The notes beneath the pieces were generated by a model. The model had not been told where the DNA came from. It searched no databases and saw nothing but the letters and a program-made list of their open reading frames with translations. Shown here piece by piece: positions 34,326 to 43,883 of a DNA stretch of 64,000 nt. The stretch's first letter is position 1. Every line of letters begins with the position of its first letter. A program made the position numbers and the translations under genes. Source of the DNA: Bacteroidales bacterium. GTDB lineage: Bacteria; Bacteroidota; Bacteroidia; Bacteroidales; UBA4417. The stretch lies in NCBI GenBank assembly GCA_030654075.1, contig JAURYB010000084.1, forward strand, positions 1 to 64,000, read 5' to 3'.

Positions 34326-36476
34326 TTACTTATTTTTCATTTGAAACTGCAGATTCCCTCCGTGCATAATTTCATTGTAAGTAATAAACCGTTTCCCGAC
34401 AGGAATTCCTTTCAACAAGACTTTTTCGATATAAATATTCTGAGCCGAACTATTTTTGGCTTCGATGATGAACTGATTTCCATTTGTGAGGTGCAAAACA
34501 GCTTTTTCTAGTTGTGGAGCGCCTAAAACAAATTCGTTGCCGGCAGGATTAACCGGGTAAAACCCCAGGCTCGACAAGATATACCAGGCCGACATCTGCC
34601 CGCAATCGTCGTTGCCGATCATACCATCAGGGGTATTGTTGTGGAAACTGTTGATGATGTCATGAATGTATTTTTGCCCTGTTTCCGGAGAATCAGAATA
34701 AGCATAAAGATAGGTAATATGATGCCCCGGTTCGTTACCATGCGCGTACTGACCGATCATAGCTTCCTGTCCCAGGAATTTATTTGGATTTTTGGCTTCG
34801 ATGGTGAAGAAATCATTCAACTGTTTTGTAAATGCTTCATTCCCGCCTAAAAGTTTTTTCATGCCATCGATATCGTACTGTGCCGGAGTCCAGAAATATT
34901 GCCAGGAATTGGCTTCAGTGTAATCTCCCGGGTTGTTCATAGGCGAGGTGGCGGTCAACGGATCAAAAGGTTTACGGAAATTGCCCCTGGTATCTTTCCC
35001 ACGGAACATTTTTGTTTCAGGGTCGAACAGATTTTTGAAATAGGCAGCCCTTTTGTAAAAAGATTCAGCCGTTGATTTATCACCAAGTTTTGATGCCATT
35101 TCGGCTACACACCAATCGTCGTAACCGCTTTCGAGTGTTCGCGAAACGGCTTCGTTATCCAGTTTATCAAAGGGATAATAGCCATATTGGTTGTACAACT
35201 CCCAGTCGGAATTAATATGACTTTTCGTTGAAGTTTCCACCATTGCCTTGAGCGCTTCTTTAGCATCGAAACCGGTAAATCCATGGTTGTAAGCCGAAAG
35301 TATCATCGGGATGGCATGGTTGCCGATCATGCAGTAATTGTCCTGTCCCCATGCCGTCCAGATAGGCAGAAATCCTGCGGCTTTGTGATGGAGAAGCATC
35401 GTATTGATAATGCCGTTAATTTTTTCGGGTGCAATAATCTGGAGCAGGGGGAATGCCCCGCGATAGACATCCCAGATAGAAAGTGTTGAATAATATTCAT
35501 TGTTTGCAGCCACGGCTATTTTATCGTCGGCTCCGCGGTATTTGCCGTTTACATCAGCTATATTTGATGGTTGTAAAAGCAAATGATAGAGCGAAGTATA
35601 AAAGATTTGCTTTTGTTTGCTGCCGGCATCAATATCTATCCGGCCGAGATAATCGTTCCAAACCCTGATGGCATTTTGTTTTACCTTGTCAAAATTCCAT
35701 TCGAGAATTTCAGTTTGCAGATTGAGTTTTGCGCCCGCTATATCTACCGTTGACAGGGCAATTTTCGCCTGCAGGATTTTATTTTTATTGAGTTTGAAAT
35801 CTAAAATATACTTAGGCGCATTTTCTTTCCTGCCTTTTGGAAGCATTTCCGATCTATTAAAAGGGAGATCAAATTTTACAACAAAAAAGTACTTTCTTTC
35901 GACCCAGTTTTTCGTATGGCAATAGCCGGAGATAGTTTTATTATCCTCGATTTTCACCTGGCTTTCCATCACCAGGCTGTCAGTAAGGAATCGAATACCA
36001 TGCTGGAAATTAATGAATAGTTTAGCTTCTTTTGCCGGGAAAGTATACCTGTGAAATGCCACCCTTTCGGATGCGGTGAGTTCCACTTTTACATTGTCTT
36101 TTTTAGTGGCAGTGTAATAACCTACACTCGCTTTTTCGGTGTTTTTGATTAAAATGTTCTTTGCGCTTCCATCTTTGCTTTCAACAAAAGGCAATAATGA
36201 AATATCTCCTAATTCGCCAATGCCGGTGCCGCTCAGGTGGGTTTGTGAAAAGCCCAGGATTGCCGTGTCGCGGAACTGATACCCGCTGGTGTAAGCCCAA
36301 TCGTTGTCTTTATTATCAGGCCCTGGCTGCACCATGCCAAACGGCATCGACGGACCGGGGAAAGTATGGCCGGTGCCATCTGTTCCGATAAAAACGTTTA
36401 CATATTGCGAATTATTCTGAGCACTTGCAAAACAACTGACAAGTGCTAAGGCGCTTATTAAAATACGTTTTATCAT
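34326..36476 (-). CDS. GH92 alpha-mannosidase-like exported enzyme
   Basis: This 716-residue protein has a signal peptide (cleavage near residue 19) and the two-domain GH92 architecture. It begins N-V-F-I-G-T with T-F-P-G-P-S-M-P-F-G-M-V-Q-P-G-P, carries G-N-E-P-G-H-H at 580-586 (E582 the likely acid) and G-N-D-D-C-G-Q-M-S-A-W at 621-631 (D623 and D624 the likely base pair). GH92 enzymes are calcium-dependent exo-alpha-mannosidases acting on N-glycans or mannans. It is probably periplasmic. It is the first gene of the leftward GH92/GH127/GH13/GH13 set and is divergent from the AraC regulator. Its presence suggests the locus handles more than plain alpha-glucan. Confidence 0.93.
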   Translation of the reverse strand: MIKRILISALALVSCFASAQNNSQYVNVFIGTDGTGHTFPGPSMPFGMVQPGPDNKDNDWAYTSGYQFRDTAILGFSQTHLSGTGIGELGDISLLPFVESKDGSAKNILIKNTEKASVGYYTATKKDNVKVELTASERVAFHRYTFPAKEAKLFINFQHGIRFLTDSLVMESQVKIEDNKTISGYCHTKNWVERKYFFVVKFDLPFNRSEMLPKGRKENAPKYILDFKLNKNKILQAKIALSTVDIAGAKLNLQTEILEWNFDKVKQNAIRVWNDYLGRIDIDAGSKQKQIFYTSLYHLLLQPSNIADVNGKYRGADDKIAVAANNEYYSTLSIWDVYRGAFPLLQIIAPEKINGIINTMLLHHKAAGFLPIWTAWGQDNYCMIGNHAIPMILSAYNHGFTGFDAKEALKAMVETSTKSHINSDWELYNQYGYYPFDKLDNEAVSRTLESGYDDWCVAEMASKLGDKSTAESFYKRAAYFKNLFDPETKMFRGKDTRGNFRKPFDPLTATSPMNNPGDYTEANSWQYFWTPAQYDIDGMKKLLGGNEAFTKQLNDFFTIEAKNPNKFLGQEAMIGQYAHGNEPGHHITYLYAYSDSPETGQKYIHDIINSFHNNTPDGMIGNDDCGQMSAWYILSSLGFYPVNPAGNEFVLGAPQLEKAVLHLTNGNQFIIEAKNSSAQNIYIEKVLLKGIPVGKRFITYNEIMHGGNLQFQMKNK

Positions 36477-36646
36477 AAAGAGCTTATGCTTTAATAATCG
36501 GGATTTTCTTAAAATTAATTGGTCTTAACAGGCTCAAAGTTACAGCTGATTGTTGTCAGGGGAAGAAATTATTTTTTCCGATATTGCCCATATATTATCT
36601 GATATAATCAATTTAACCTTACATTTATGGCAAAATATTATAGAAC

Positions 36647-37525
36647 ATGAAACCCGGTTTAGAACAGATAAAGAAAAATGAAGCAAATTCTTCGCTGACA
36701 CAACTTATTCTCGATCTGCCTGAATTTGAGCCATACTGGCATTTCCATCCGGAGTTTGAGCTGACTTTTATTATCAGCGGAAGCGGGAAACGAATTGTGG
36801 GTGATTCAGTTGAGCCATTTCAAGAAGGAGACCTGGTACTTTTGGGTTCTGATTTGCCGCATACTTGGAATTCAGAAAATAACAACATTACAAGCGAATC
36901 ATGCAAAGCTGTTGTTTTTCAATTCAGTCATAAAATATTGTCGGATCTGATAAGCGAATTTCCTGAATTTGAAGGGATTCGGTGCCTTTTGAACATGGCA
37001 CACCAGGGTATTTTTTTCCATGGGGAGCAAGCTTTGGAAACGGGGAATAAGCTGTTAAAATTATCAAAGTCAAATGGCCTGGACAAGCTGACCCGTTTTT
37101 GGCTTATCCTTGATGATTTAAGCAAATCAACTAATTACAGGTTACTTGCCTCTGCCAATTACGTTCCATCGTTGAATAAGTACAATGTTGAACGGATCAA
37201 TACAGTTTTCACTTACGTTTCCGCAAATTTTGCCGAAAATATTTCGCTGCAGAAAGCAGCTGACATTGTGCATATGACGCTGACATCGTTTTGCCGGTTT
37301 TTTAAACTGATAACCGGTGAAACATTTACGGAGTACCTAAATAATTTCCGTATTTCACGTGCTTGTATTATGCTTACTGTACAACCGGATAAAAGCGTTT
37401 TGCAGGTAGCGTTTGACTCAGGGTTTAGAAGTTCAACGCATTTCAACCGTATGTTTCATACAAAAAAAGGTTGTTCGCCTTCGGGTTTTCGTAAACAGCA
37501 CATTTTATTTATTAACCGAGACTAA
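36647..37525 (+). CDS. AraC-family transcriptional regulator with cupin sensor
   Basis: This 292-residue protein has an N-terminal cupin domain (about 15-110; H-F-H-P-E-F-E-L near residue 32 and G-D-L-V-L-L near 65) and a C-terminal AraC double helix-turn-helix at about 180-287, with the usual S-V-L-Q-V-A-F-D-S-G-F and F-N-R-M-F motifs. Such proteins usually activate neighbouring carbohydrate genes when a sugar binds the cupin. It is divergent from GH92 (170-bp gap) and 186 bp upstream of the MFS transporter on the same strand, so it may control one or both. The effector is unknown. Confidence 0.92.
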   Translation: MKPGLEQIKKNEANSSLTQLILDLPEFEPYWHFHPEFELTFIISGSGKRIVGDSVEPFQEGDLVLLGSDLPHTWNSENNNITSESCKAVVFQFSHKILSDLISEFPEFEGIRCLLNMAHQGIFFHGEQALETGNKLLKLSKSNGLDKLTRFWLILDDLSKSTNYRLLASANYVPSLNKYNVERINTVFTYVSANFAENISLQKAADIVHMTLTSFCRFFKLITGETFTEYLNNFRISRACIMLTVQPDKSVLQVAFDSGFRSSTHFNRMFHTKKGCSPSGFRKQHILFINRD

Positions 37526-37673
37526 CTGGATTTTAAGTATTTTAAACTTCTGGATTTGAAAATAGTACAGAAAAATAACAATTGTTACATGTTGGTATGA
37601 GCTGATCTGGCATCTTTTTTTTGTCAATTGATAATATTTATTTAATTTCCCTGCCAATATCCGTACGAAACAA

Positions 37674-37681
37674 TATTTTTG
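37674..37681 (+). promoter_or_regulatory. Possible -7 element of the MFS transporter gene
   Basis: TATTTTTG matches TAnnTTTG and lies 30 bp before the start codon. No exact TTTG is seen at the -33 position, so the promoter is weakly supported. Confidence 0.4.
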
Positions 37682-37711
37682 TACCATCGCAAATAATGAA
37701 AAACTAAATAT

Positions 37712-39004
37712 ATGGGCAAGCGACCACGCTTAACATTCTGGCAGATCTGGAACATGAGTTTCGGATTTATGGGCATTCAATTCGGTTTTGCTCTGCAAAA
37801 CGGCAATGCTTCACGCATACTTATGACCTTTGGTGCAGAGGTGGATAAACTGAGCTGGTTCTGGCTGGTTGCACCTATTACCGGTATGATCGTTCAGCCG
37901 ATTATTGGTTATATGAGTGATAAAACCTGGAACCGTTTAGGACGAAGAAGACCATATTTCCTTGTCGGGGCAATTCTTACAAGTATTGCACTTATACTTA
38001 TGCCCAACGCGCCTCACCTCGCGAATTTTATTGCGCCGATGTTTATTGGCGGAGGTTTGCTGATGATTATGGATGCATCCATCAACATATCGATGGAACC
38101 TTTCAGGGCTTTGGTGGCCGATAAATTGCCTGAAGAGCAGCACACTCTCGGGTTTTCGATGCAAACGCTGTTGATCGGAATTGGCGCTGTTGTTGGTTCG
38201 TGGCTTCCGTATATGCTTGGAAACTGGTTTGGGGTTTCCAAAACAGCTGACTCTGCCGGGCTTATTGCCGACAATGTAACCTATTCGTTTTATTTCGGTG
38301 CTTTTGTATTGATTTCAACCATTTTATGGACCATCTTCAGTACTTCCGAATACCCGCCCGATGAACTCGTAAAAACAGCTGAAGTGGAAGAAAAGCCTAA
38401 AAAGTTTTTCATTCCGCCTATCATGATTAAACTGTTGCTGGTTCAGTTTTTCTCCTGGTTTGCCTTGTTTACGATGTGGGTGTATACTACTCCGGCAGTG
38501 GCGTTAAAATATTACGGTACCAGTGATCCTAATTCTCTTGCCTTCCAGGAAGCCGGCGATTGGGTAGGCATATTGTTTGGTATTTATAACGGAGTTTCTG
38601 CAATTATTGCTTTGTCATTACCGCTCATAGCTAAACGTCTTTCAAAAAAGGTGACACATTCCATCGCACTTTGTATCGGGGGCGTTTCTTTATTGTCGTT
38701 CCTTATTTTCAGCGATCCCAACTATCTTATTATCCCAATGATTGGCATTGGTATTGCGTGGGGAAGTATCCTGGCTATGCCTTATGCCATGCTGGCAAGT
38801 TCAATACCTCCGAAACGAATGGGTATTTATATGGGATTGTTTAATATGTCAATCACTATTCCACAGATTGTAAGCGGTGTATTTAGTGGGCTGATGCTGA
38901 AATATATTTTTGACGGGAACCCGATACTCAGTATTGTGATGGCTGGGGGAAGTATGTTCCTGGGTGCTATTGCAGCTCTTTTTATTAAAGAGAAACAGGT
39001 ATAG
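37712..39004 (+). CDS. MFS sugar transporter, SLC45/sucrose-maltose-type
   Basis: This 430-residue inner-membrane protein has about twelve hydrophobic segments. The loop between helices 2 and 3 carries the MFS signature as D-K-T-W-N-R-L-G-R-R-R-P-Y near residue 70, typical of the glycoside-proton symporters related to SLC45 and plant sucrose carriers. In Bacteroidota glucan loci such genes import maltose or short malto-oligosaccharides from the periplasm. That fits the cytoplasmic GH13 and GH65 fusion, which need an unphosphorylated disaccharide. It follows the AraC regulator on the plus strand and ends before a long palindrome at 39018-39056. The sugar is inferred from context. Confidence 0.9.
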   Translation: MGKRPRLTFWQIWNMSFGFMGIQFGFALQNGNASRILMTFGAEVDKLSWFWLVAPITGMIVQPIIGYMSDKTWNRLGRRRPYFLVGAILTSIALILMPNAPHLANFIAPMFIGGGLLMIMDASINISMEPFRALVADKLPEEQHTLGFSMQTLLIGIGAVVGSWLPYMLGNWFGVSKTADSAGLIADNVTYSFYFGAFVLISTILWTIFSTSEYPPDELVKTAEVEEKPKKFFIPPIMIKLLLVQFFSWFALFTMWVYTTPAVALKYYGTSDPNSLAFQEAGDWVGILFGIYNGVSAIIALSLPLIAKRLSKKVTHSIALCIGGVSLLSFLIFSDPNYLIIPMIGIGIAWGSILAMPYAMLASSIPPKRMGIYMGLFNMSITIPQIVSGVFSGLMLKYIFDGNPILSIVMAGGSMFLGAIAALFIKEKQV

Positions 39005-39017
39005 TGGTATTTGCCGA

Positions 39018-39056
39018 TTAATCCCTTCAAGGGTTTAAAACCCTTGGAGGGATTAA
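39018..39056. repeat. Long palindrome after the MFS gene, possible bidirectional terminator
   Basis: Arms of 19 bp (39018-39036 and 39038-39056) differ at one position and enclose a single base. It lies between two converging genes (MFS and truB). It lacks T runs, so it may be a REP-like palindrome acting as a transcript end. Confidence 0.7.
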
Positions 39057-39072
39057 AAAATGACAGAATAAT

Positions 39073-39774
39073 TTATACTTCCGGTTGATATTGCGTCCGC
39101 AAAATAGTTTTCAGATCTTCAACTTCATGAGCATTGCTGAGCAAATGTGGCCCAACCCGTGTGCGGCAGAGTGCGCTCATATATGCGCCACTTTGCAATG
39201 CCTGTCCGAAATCGCGGGCTAACGCCCGTATATAAGTTCCTTTTGAACAAACAATACGGAAATCAATTTCCGGCATTTCGATACGGGTAATTTCAAAAAC
39301 CGGAACGCTAACCGGACGAGCAGCCAGTCCAAGATCCTTATCTTTACGTGCAGATTCGTAAGCACGTTTGCCATTTACTTTAATAGCTGAAAACATGGGT
39401 GGTATCTGCATGATATCACCACTCAGACTTTGAGCAGCTTCCTGGATCATTTCAGGAGTAATATGTTCGGTTGGAAAAGTTTCGTTTACTTCTTTTTCCA
39501 TATCATACGACGGAGTAGTGGCACCAAGTACAAAAGTGCCGGTATATTCCTTGTCGAAATCCTTAAATTCCTCTATACGTTTAGTCGCTTTTCCGGTACA
39601 GATTATCAGAAGTCCTGTTGCCAGGGGATCGAGGGTGCCGGCATGGCCAACTTTAATTTTTTTGCCTCCCAGCAGATGTTTCATCAATCCGCGCAATGAG
39701 CCGATCACATCGAAGGAAGTCCAGCGGTAGGGTTTGTTTACAAGAAGTATTTCGCCTTCGGTGATATTCAGCAT
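39073..39774 (-). CDS. truB: tRNA pseudouridine-55 synthase
   Basis: This 233-residue enzyme converts U55 of tRNA to pseudouridine. The catalytic aspartate is D49 in G-H-A-G-T-L-D-P-L-A-T-G. The N-terminal L-V-N-K-P-Y-R-W-T-S-F-D and the K-G-T-Y-I-R-A-L-A-R-D motifs are typical. The length matches short Bacteroidota TruB proteins without a PUA domain. It is last in the order ftsX, DUF3098, uppP, truB, which is conserved in the phylum. A 220-bp gap with an inverted repeat separates it from uppP. Confidence 0.96.
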   Translation of the reverse strand: MLNITEGEILLVNKPYRWTSFDVIGSLRGLMKHLLGGKKIKVGHAGTLDPLATGLLIICTGKATKRIEEFKDFDKEYTGTFVLGATTPSYDMEKEVNETFPTEHITPEMIQEAAQSLSGDIMQIPPMFSAIKVNGKRAYESARKDKDLGLAARPVSVPVFEITRIEMPEIDFRIVCSKGTYIRALARDFGQALQSGAYMSALCRTRVGPHLLSNAHEVEDLKTILRTQYQPEV

Positions 39775-39810
39775 ATTAGTAATTGAAAAATCTGTTATGA
39801 CAATTTTGTT

Positions 39811-39977
39811 ACCACGGAGGCACTGAGGGCACAGAGATTCACGGAGTACAGTGATTTCTTCCGGATGGTCCGGATTAAAGGATCGTATTAGCCTTCATCT
39901 GAAGGTAAATTGAGATTTTAAATGATAAGGAGTAAAAAAATCTTAGTGTTCCTTAGTGAACTCCGTGCCTCCGTGGT
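39811..39977. repeat. CCACGGAGGCAC inverted-repeat element in the uppP-truB gap
   Basis: Terminal arms of 17 bp (39811-39827 and 39961-39977) match except for one base and enclose a 133-bp core containing further CACGGAG and CACAGAG fragments. The element fills most of the gap between uppP and truB. It resembles non-coding CACGGAG/CACAGAG repeats that I recall as common in Bacteroidota intergenic regions, possibly MITE- or REP-like. No target-site duplication is obvious. Confidence 0.7.
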
Positions 39978-39994
39978 TTTATTATTTTAAATTA

Positions 39995-40774
39995 TCAGAC
40001 CACCTGCAAGTCAACACCCAACGCAAGGAGAATCAGCAAAATAGCACCTACAATTATCCGGTAATAACCGAACACCTTAAAACCGTGTTTCTGAAGGTAG
40101 GTGATAAAAAATTTAATTGCCAGTAAGGCGACTATGAAAGCTACCAGGTTGCCAACAAGCAATACGCCTATATTATCGGCATTAAAATGCTTGTAATCCT
40201 TAAGTAATTTATAAGCTGATGCCGCCGCCATAGTTGGCACAGCAAGGAAGAAAGAAAATTCGGCAGCTTTGGTACGTGTTAATTTCTGTTGCATTCCTCC
40301 GATAATGGTGGCCGCTGAGCGCGAAACACCGGGAATCATAGCAATACATTGAAAAAGTCCTATTACAAATGCATTCTGAAAAGTGGCATCTCTTTTTTCA
40401 TCTGTATTGATAAACCACTTATCTACGAATAAAAATAATATCCCGCCAAGGAGGAGCATTAGGGCAACCACAAAAACGCTTTCGAGCATGGCGTCAATCT
40501 GATCACTGAAAAGAAAGCCAAGAATGGCTGCGGGAATAAAAGCAACGAAAAGTTTGTAATAGAAATCGAACGATTGCAGGAAACGTTTCCAGTACAAAAC
40601 AATTACTGACAGAATGGCCCCAAACTGAATATTTACAGTAAATGCCTTGGTGAAATCATCGATTTTGATACCAAGCAGATGCTCAGTAATAATCATGTGC
40701 CCGGTCGAGGAGATAGGAAGAAATTCCGTTATTCCCTCAACTATAGCAATAATAATGGCATGGAGGTATGTCAT
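39995..40774 (-). CDS. uppP: Undecaprenyl-diphosphatase
   Basis: This 259-residue inner-membrane protein recycles the lipid carrier for peptidoglycan and other envelope polymers by removing a phosphate from undecaprenyl pyrophosphate. The BacA/UppP signatures are both present: [14 protein letters not shown] at about 13-26, and P-G-V-S-R-S-A-A-T near residue 150. About eight hydrophobic helices are seen. It starts one base after the DUF3098 stop and is clearly co-transcribed with it and ftsX. Confidence 0.96.
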   Translation of the reverse strand: MTYLHAIIIAIVEGITEFLPISSTGHMIITEHLLGIKIDDFTKAFTVNIQFGAILSVIVLYWKRFLQSFDFYYKLFVAFIPAAILGFLFSDQIDAMLESVFVVALMLLLGGILFLFVDKWFINTDEKRDATFQNAFVIGLFQCIAMIPGVSRSAATIIGGMQQKLTRTKAAEFSFFLAVPTMAAASAYKLLKDYKHFNADNIGVLLVGNLVAFIVALLAIKFFITYLQKHGFKVFGYYRIIVGAILLILLALGVDLQVV

Positions 40775-40775
40775 C

Positions 40776-41057
40776 CTAATCTTTTGGTTTTTTCATTATG
40801 GCTACAATCCCGAAGCCAAAACCGATAAGTACCAGGATTGGAGATAGGGTTAACCTCCTGAAGTCAAACATTTCCTCATTAAATACATTTGGATCTTTTG
40901 AGCCACCACCGGTCATCAGGATGAATCCTAAAATAATAAGGCCCACTCCGATTATCATCAGGATGTAGTTTTCCTTTCCGAAAGCAAATATGGGACGGAC
41001 TGTTTCTTCCGTTTTTTTAATGGCTTCCTGAGCCATAGGTTTTGTGGTTTTTGCCAT
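40776..41057 (-). CDS. DUF3098 small membrane protein
   Basis: This 93-residue protein has two hydrophobic helices (about 31-49 and 69-87) joined by a short loop with [14 protein letters not shown]. It matches the DUF3098 family, found mostly in Bacteroidota and usually between ftsX and uppP, as here. Its function is unknown; gene order suggests a role with FtsX or in envelope synthesis. It lies 84 bp after ftsX and overlaps or abuts uppP within one base. Confidence 0.88.
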   Translation of the reverse strand: MAKTTKPMAQEAIKKTEETVRPIFAFGKENYILMIIGVGLIILGFILMTGGGSKDPNVFNEEMFDFRRLTLSPILVLIGFGFGIVAIMKKPKD

Positions 41058-41141
41058 TTTTTAGATATATTTAAAATCGTTTTTAAGCAGTAGTCTGTTG
41101 TGGTTGATTCTAATTAAAGGATAGGTACCGCTCACAGTTTA

Positions 41142-42017
41142 TTAACGTGAATACAGGTTATCAACTTTCATCCGAAGGAATTTGTTTACCGAAAACCAGG
41201 TAGATAAAGCCGATAAAATTACTCCAAGTACAAGAACGCCCACAAAAAACAAGGCAAATTGTTGGATGTCCTGCAACGCGGTAATTTCGGGTATGCGTTG
41301 CTGCGCAACGTACAAAGTGCCAATGAGTAACAAATCAGCAATAAGAGCGGCGATTACTCCATGAACTATGCTTTTCCTGATAAAGGGGAGCCGTATAAAA
41401 TTTTCAGTAGCTCCGACAAGTTGCATGCTTCTGATGAGGAAACGCTTGGCATATACCGAGAGCTTAATGGTATTGGCTATCAAAATTATTGAAATGACAA
41501 GTAATATGAGGCTGAAACTTAGTATCACAAGAGTGATTTTGCTGATATTGGCATTGACCTGGTCGATAAGTGATTTCTGATAGACCACTTCTTTTACAAG
41601 ATTACTGGTCAGCAGAGCTTTTTCAATCCTGGCAATGCTATCGGTATTGGCATAGCCAGCTTTGAGCTGTAAATCTATAGATGCTGGCAGCGGATTATAC
41701 CCAAGAAATTGCACAAAATCCTCGCCCAGTTCGTTCGAAAGTTCTTTGGCAGCCTGTTCGCGAGAGATAAATTCAGCCTGCTTTACATAACTGGTTCTTT
41801 GGAGTCGCTTCATATAATTCTGCACCAGATCATCTTCAATGTTATCTTTCAGCATCAACGAAATGCTGATATTCTCGCGTACGTAATCCGAAAGTTTTTT
41901 CCCGTGAAGGATGATCAGTCCCAGCAACCCGAGCATAAACAATACCAGCATAATACTGATAATACTGGTTATATAGGATGCCCTGAGCCTGCCGCTACCG
42001 ACATTTTTTTCTGTCAT
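41142..42017 (-). CDS. ftsX: FtsX-family cell-division permease
   Basis: This 291-residue protein has the FtsX layout: an N-terminal membrane helix (about 15-36), an extracytoplasmic domain of about 120 residues, and three further helices (about 160-182, 211-235 and 251-275). With FtsE it normally links division to peptidoglycan hydrolase activation. No ftsE is visible in the window, which is usual in this phylum. It is the first gene of the ftsX, DUF3098, uppP, truB order. Confidence 0.93.
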   Translation of the reverse strand: MTEKNVGSGRLRASYITSIISIMLVLFMLGLLGLIILHGKKLSDYVRENISISLMLKDNIEDDLVQNYMKRLQRTSYVKQAEFISREQAAKELSNELGEDFVQFLGYNPLPASIDLQLKAGYANTDSIARIEKALLTSNLVKEVVYQKSLIDQVNANISKITLVILSFSLILLVISIILIANTIKLSVYAKRFLIRSMQLVGATENFIRLPFIRKSIVHGVIAALIADLLLIGTLYVAQQRIPEITALQDIQQFALFFVGVLVLGVILSALSTWFSVNKFLRMKVDNLYSR

Positions 42018-42442
42018 TGAATTTTTTTGATAGAGGAAGCGAAATTAAGGAAAAAATTTCAGCCTTAGCCATTTCATTTCATGGGTTTGCATTTATTAAC
42101 AAAATAAGAGATTGTCGGGAAGAGTAAAAATCAATGATTTATGAACGGATTTGCTGGTTTGAATATAATTTGTTGTTGAAAGTAATTTCATATCTTTATC
42201 ATTATTGTTAAAAATCTATTTTGATTTTCCGAATCCGGAAATTGTTTTCTCAGTTTCATAGTTCCCACGATATACTGATAGCGTTAATCTCAGTAAAATT
42301 CAAGATTGGACGTTGAAGAGTAAAAAATAGCAATAACTTCTTTAATAATTGATATTGAGGATAATCAAACTATTCTTATCTTTGAATAATTGAATATATC
42401 GAGGTGAACCCAACCAATTTTATTCCTTTAATCTGATCGAAA
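42018..42442. other. 425-bp divergent intergenic region
   Basis: No gene is seen. The region should hold the leftward promoter of the ftsX operon, for which I find no exact consensus, and the rightward promoter of the PH-like gene at about 42354-42384. No repeats or strong hairpins are apparent. Confidence 0.5.
42354..42384 (+). promoter_or_regulatory. Promoter of the PH-like gene
   Basis: ATTG (42354-42357, one mismatch to TTTG) and TATCTTTG (42377-42384, matching TAnnTTTG) are 19 bp apart. The start codon is 58 bp downstream. Confidence 0.55.
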
Positions 42443-42733
42443 ATGGAAATATTTATCGCATCACGTCTTACAACCGGGAACAAAATTTTTCCTGCTGAAA
42501 TTATTATTGACCTGGATGGCGTAACGTTAAAAATCCCTGGTCTTTTCAGCGGGAATGAAAAGACGATTCCCTACTCCCGGATTTCATCGGTAGATATTAA
42601 TTGTCCGTTGATTGGTTATTCAACAATCAGTATCGAAACCACGGGTGAAGGAAGCATAAAAGCTCATGGTTTTACGAAAACCGAAGTAACAAGAATAAAA
42701 GAGAAGATTCTTGCTAAAATCAAGGCTGTTTGA
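42443..42733 (+). CDS. Small PH-like (bPH2-type) protein
   Basis: This 96-residue protein is a single small beta-rich domain ending in one helix, with the pattern I-I-I-D-L-D-G-V-T-L and I-P-Y-S-R-I-S-S-V-D-I seen in bacterial PH-domain (bPH2, YdbT-type) proteins. It has no signal peptide or membrane helix. No partner is obvious and the function is unknown. It has its own promoter and stands alone. The fold assignment is from pattern only. Confidence 0.7.
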   Translation: MEIFIASRLTTGNKIFPAEIIIDLDGVTLKIPGLFSGNEKTIPYSRISSVDINCPLIGYSTISIETTGEGSIKAHGFTKTEVTRIKEKILAKIKAV

Positions 42734-42923
42734 TGCGATACTGAATTTGTCTAAACCATTTCCTCCCTAAACATGGGCCGCATTGTCCTTGTTAATGTTA
42801 TTTTATTCGGATGGCTGCGAATTAAGAGCGCAACTGATGTTTTTATCGGTTTGGTTTACCCGCCTTAAATTTTATCTGATTTTTATACTTTTCTCCAATG
42901 GTATAAAATGGATTAGAGTGCGG

Positions 42924-42931
42924 TATCTTTG
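42924..42931 (+). promoter_or_regulatory. -7 element of the metallophosphoesterase gene
   Basis: TATCTTTG matches TAnnTTTG and lies 40 bp before the start codon. The -33 region has no good TTTG. Confidence 0.45.
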
Positions 42932-42971
42932 ATTAATAATTGCTGTTCATGGAATATTAATACCTATGGTT

Positions 42972-43733
42972 ATGAAAATACAATATTGTTCCGACCTCCA
43001 CCTTGAATTCCCCGAGAACCAAAGCTTTCTTAAATCCAATCCCCTGAAACCGGCCGGGGATATTCTTATTTTAGCCGGCGATATAGTGCCATTTGCTGAA
43101 ATGGACAAACATCCTGGTTTTTTCGATTACCTCGCCGATAACTTTGAAACTACATACTGGATACCCGGGAACCATGAATACTACCATTTGGATGCTTCGG
43201 AGCGCAGTGGCCCGCTTAATGAAAAAATCAGGAGTAATGTTGTACTTCTTAACAACCAGGCCGTTAAGGTAAATAACAACAAACTTATCTTCACAACATT
43301 ATGGTCGCATATTTCACCGGTTCATGAATGGAGAATTCAGAAGAACATGTCGGATTTTCATGTCATAACCTACCAGGGCCAAAAATTGTCAACTGAAGTT
43401 TTCAACCAGTTGCATGAGGAATGCAAGGCATTCCTGGTTTCGGCATTACAGGAAACTGGTGACTATAAAACGATTGTTGTAACACATCATGTGCCGACAT
43501 TAATTAATTATCCCCAGAGATACGAGGAAAGCCTGTTAAATGAAGCTTTTGTTGTCGAACTATCTGACCTGATTGAAAGTTCAGGTATTGATTACTGGAT
43601 CTATGGTCATACACATGCCAATACCGATGATTTCGAGGTTGGCAAAACTCATTTGATAACAAACCAGTTGGGATATGTGGAGTACAATGAACATCAGTAT
43701 TTTGATATTGCCAAAACCATTACCGTCCGTTAA
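42972..43733 (+). CDS. Calcineurin-like metallophosphoesterase
   Basis: This protein of about 253 residues has the metallophosphoesterase metal motifs in order: S-D-L-H-L-E near residue 7, G-D-I-V near 37, G-N-H-E near 66, a T-H-H-V-P motif near 165 and G-H-T-H near 206. It is soluble and has no signal peptide. The family cleaves phosphodiesters or phosphomonoesters; the substrate is not predictable. An in-frame ATG at 42966 adds two residues; I prefer 42972 because family members begin M-K-I-Q-Y. It stands alone between the PH-like and TolB-like genes. Confidence 0.9.
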   Translation: MKIQYCSDLHLEFPENQSFLKSNPLKPAGDILILAGDIVPFAEMDKHPGFFDYLADNFETTYWIPGNHEYYHLDASERSGPLNEKIRSNVVLLNNQAVKVNNNKLIFTTLWSHISPVHEWRIQKNMSDFHVITYQGQKLSTEVFNQLHEECKAFLVSALQETGDYKTIVVTHHVPTLINYPQRYEESLLNEAFVVELSDLIESSGIDYWIYGHTHANTDDFEVGKTHLITNQLGYVEYNEHQYFDIAKTITVR

Positions 43734-43883
43734 AACAAGCCAGGCTGAATGAGCTAAGGTTATGTTTATAACGCCAGACGATCATTGCTCTTTCTCCGGC
43801 ACAATATTTACATATTCCGGATGGCAGACAGCAGAAGTTAAATTTCTGTAATTTAGCCAATATATTTTTATACATTGAACACA

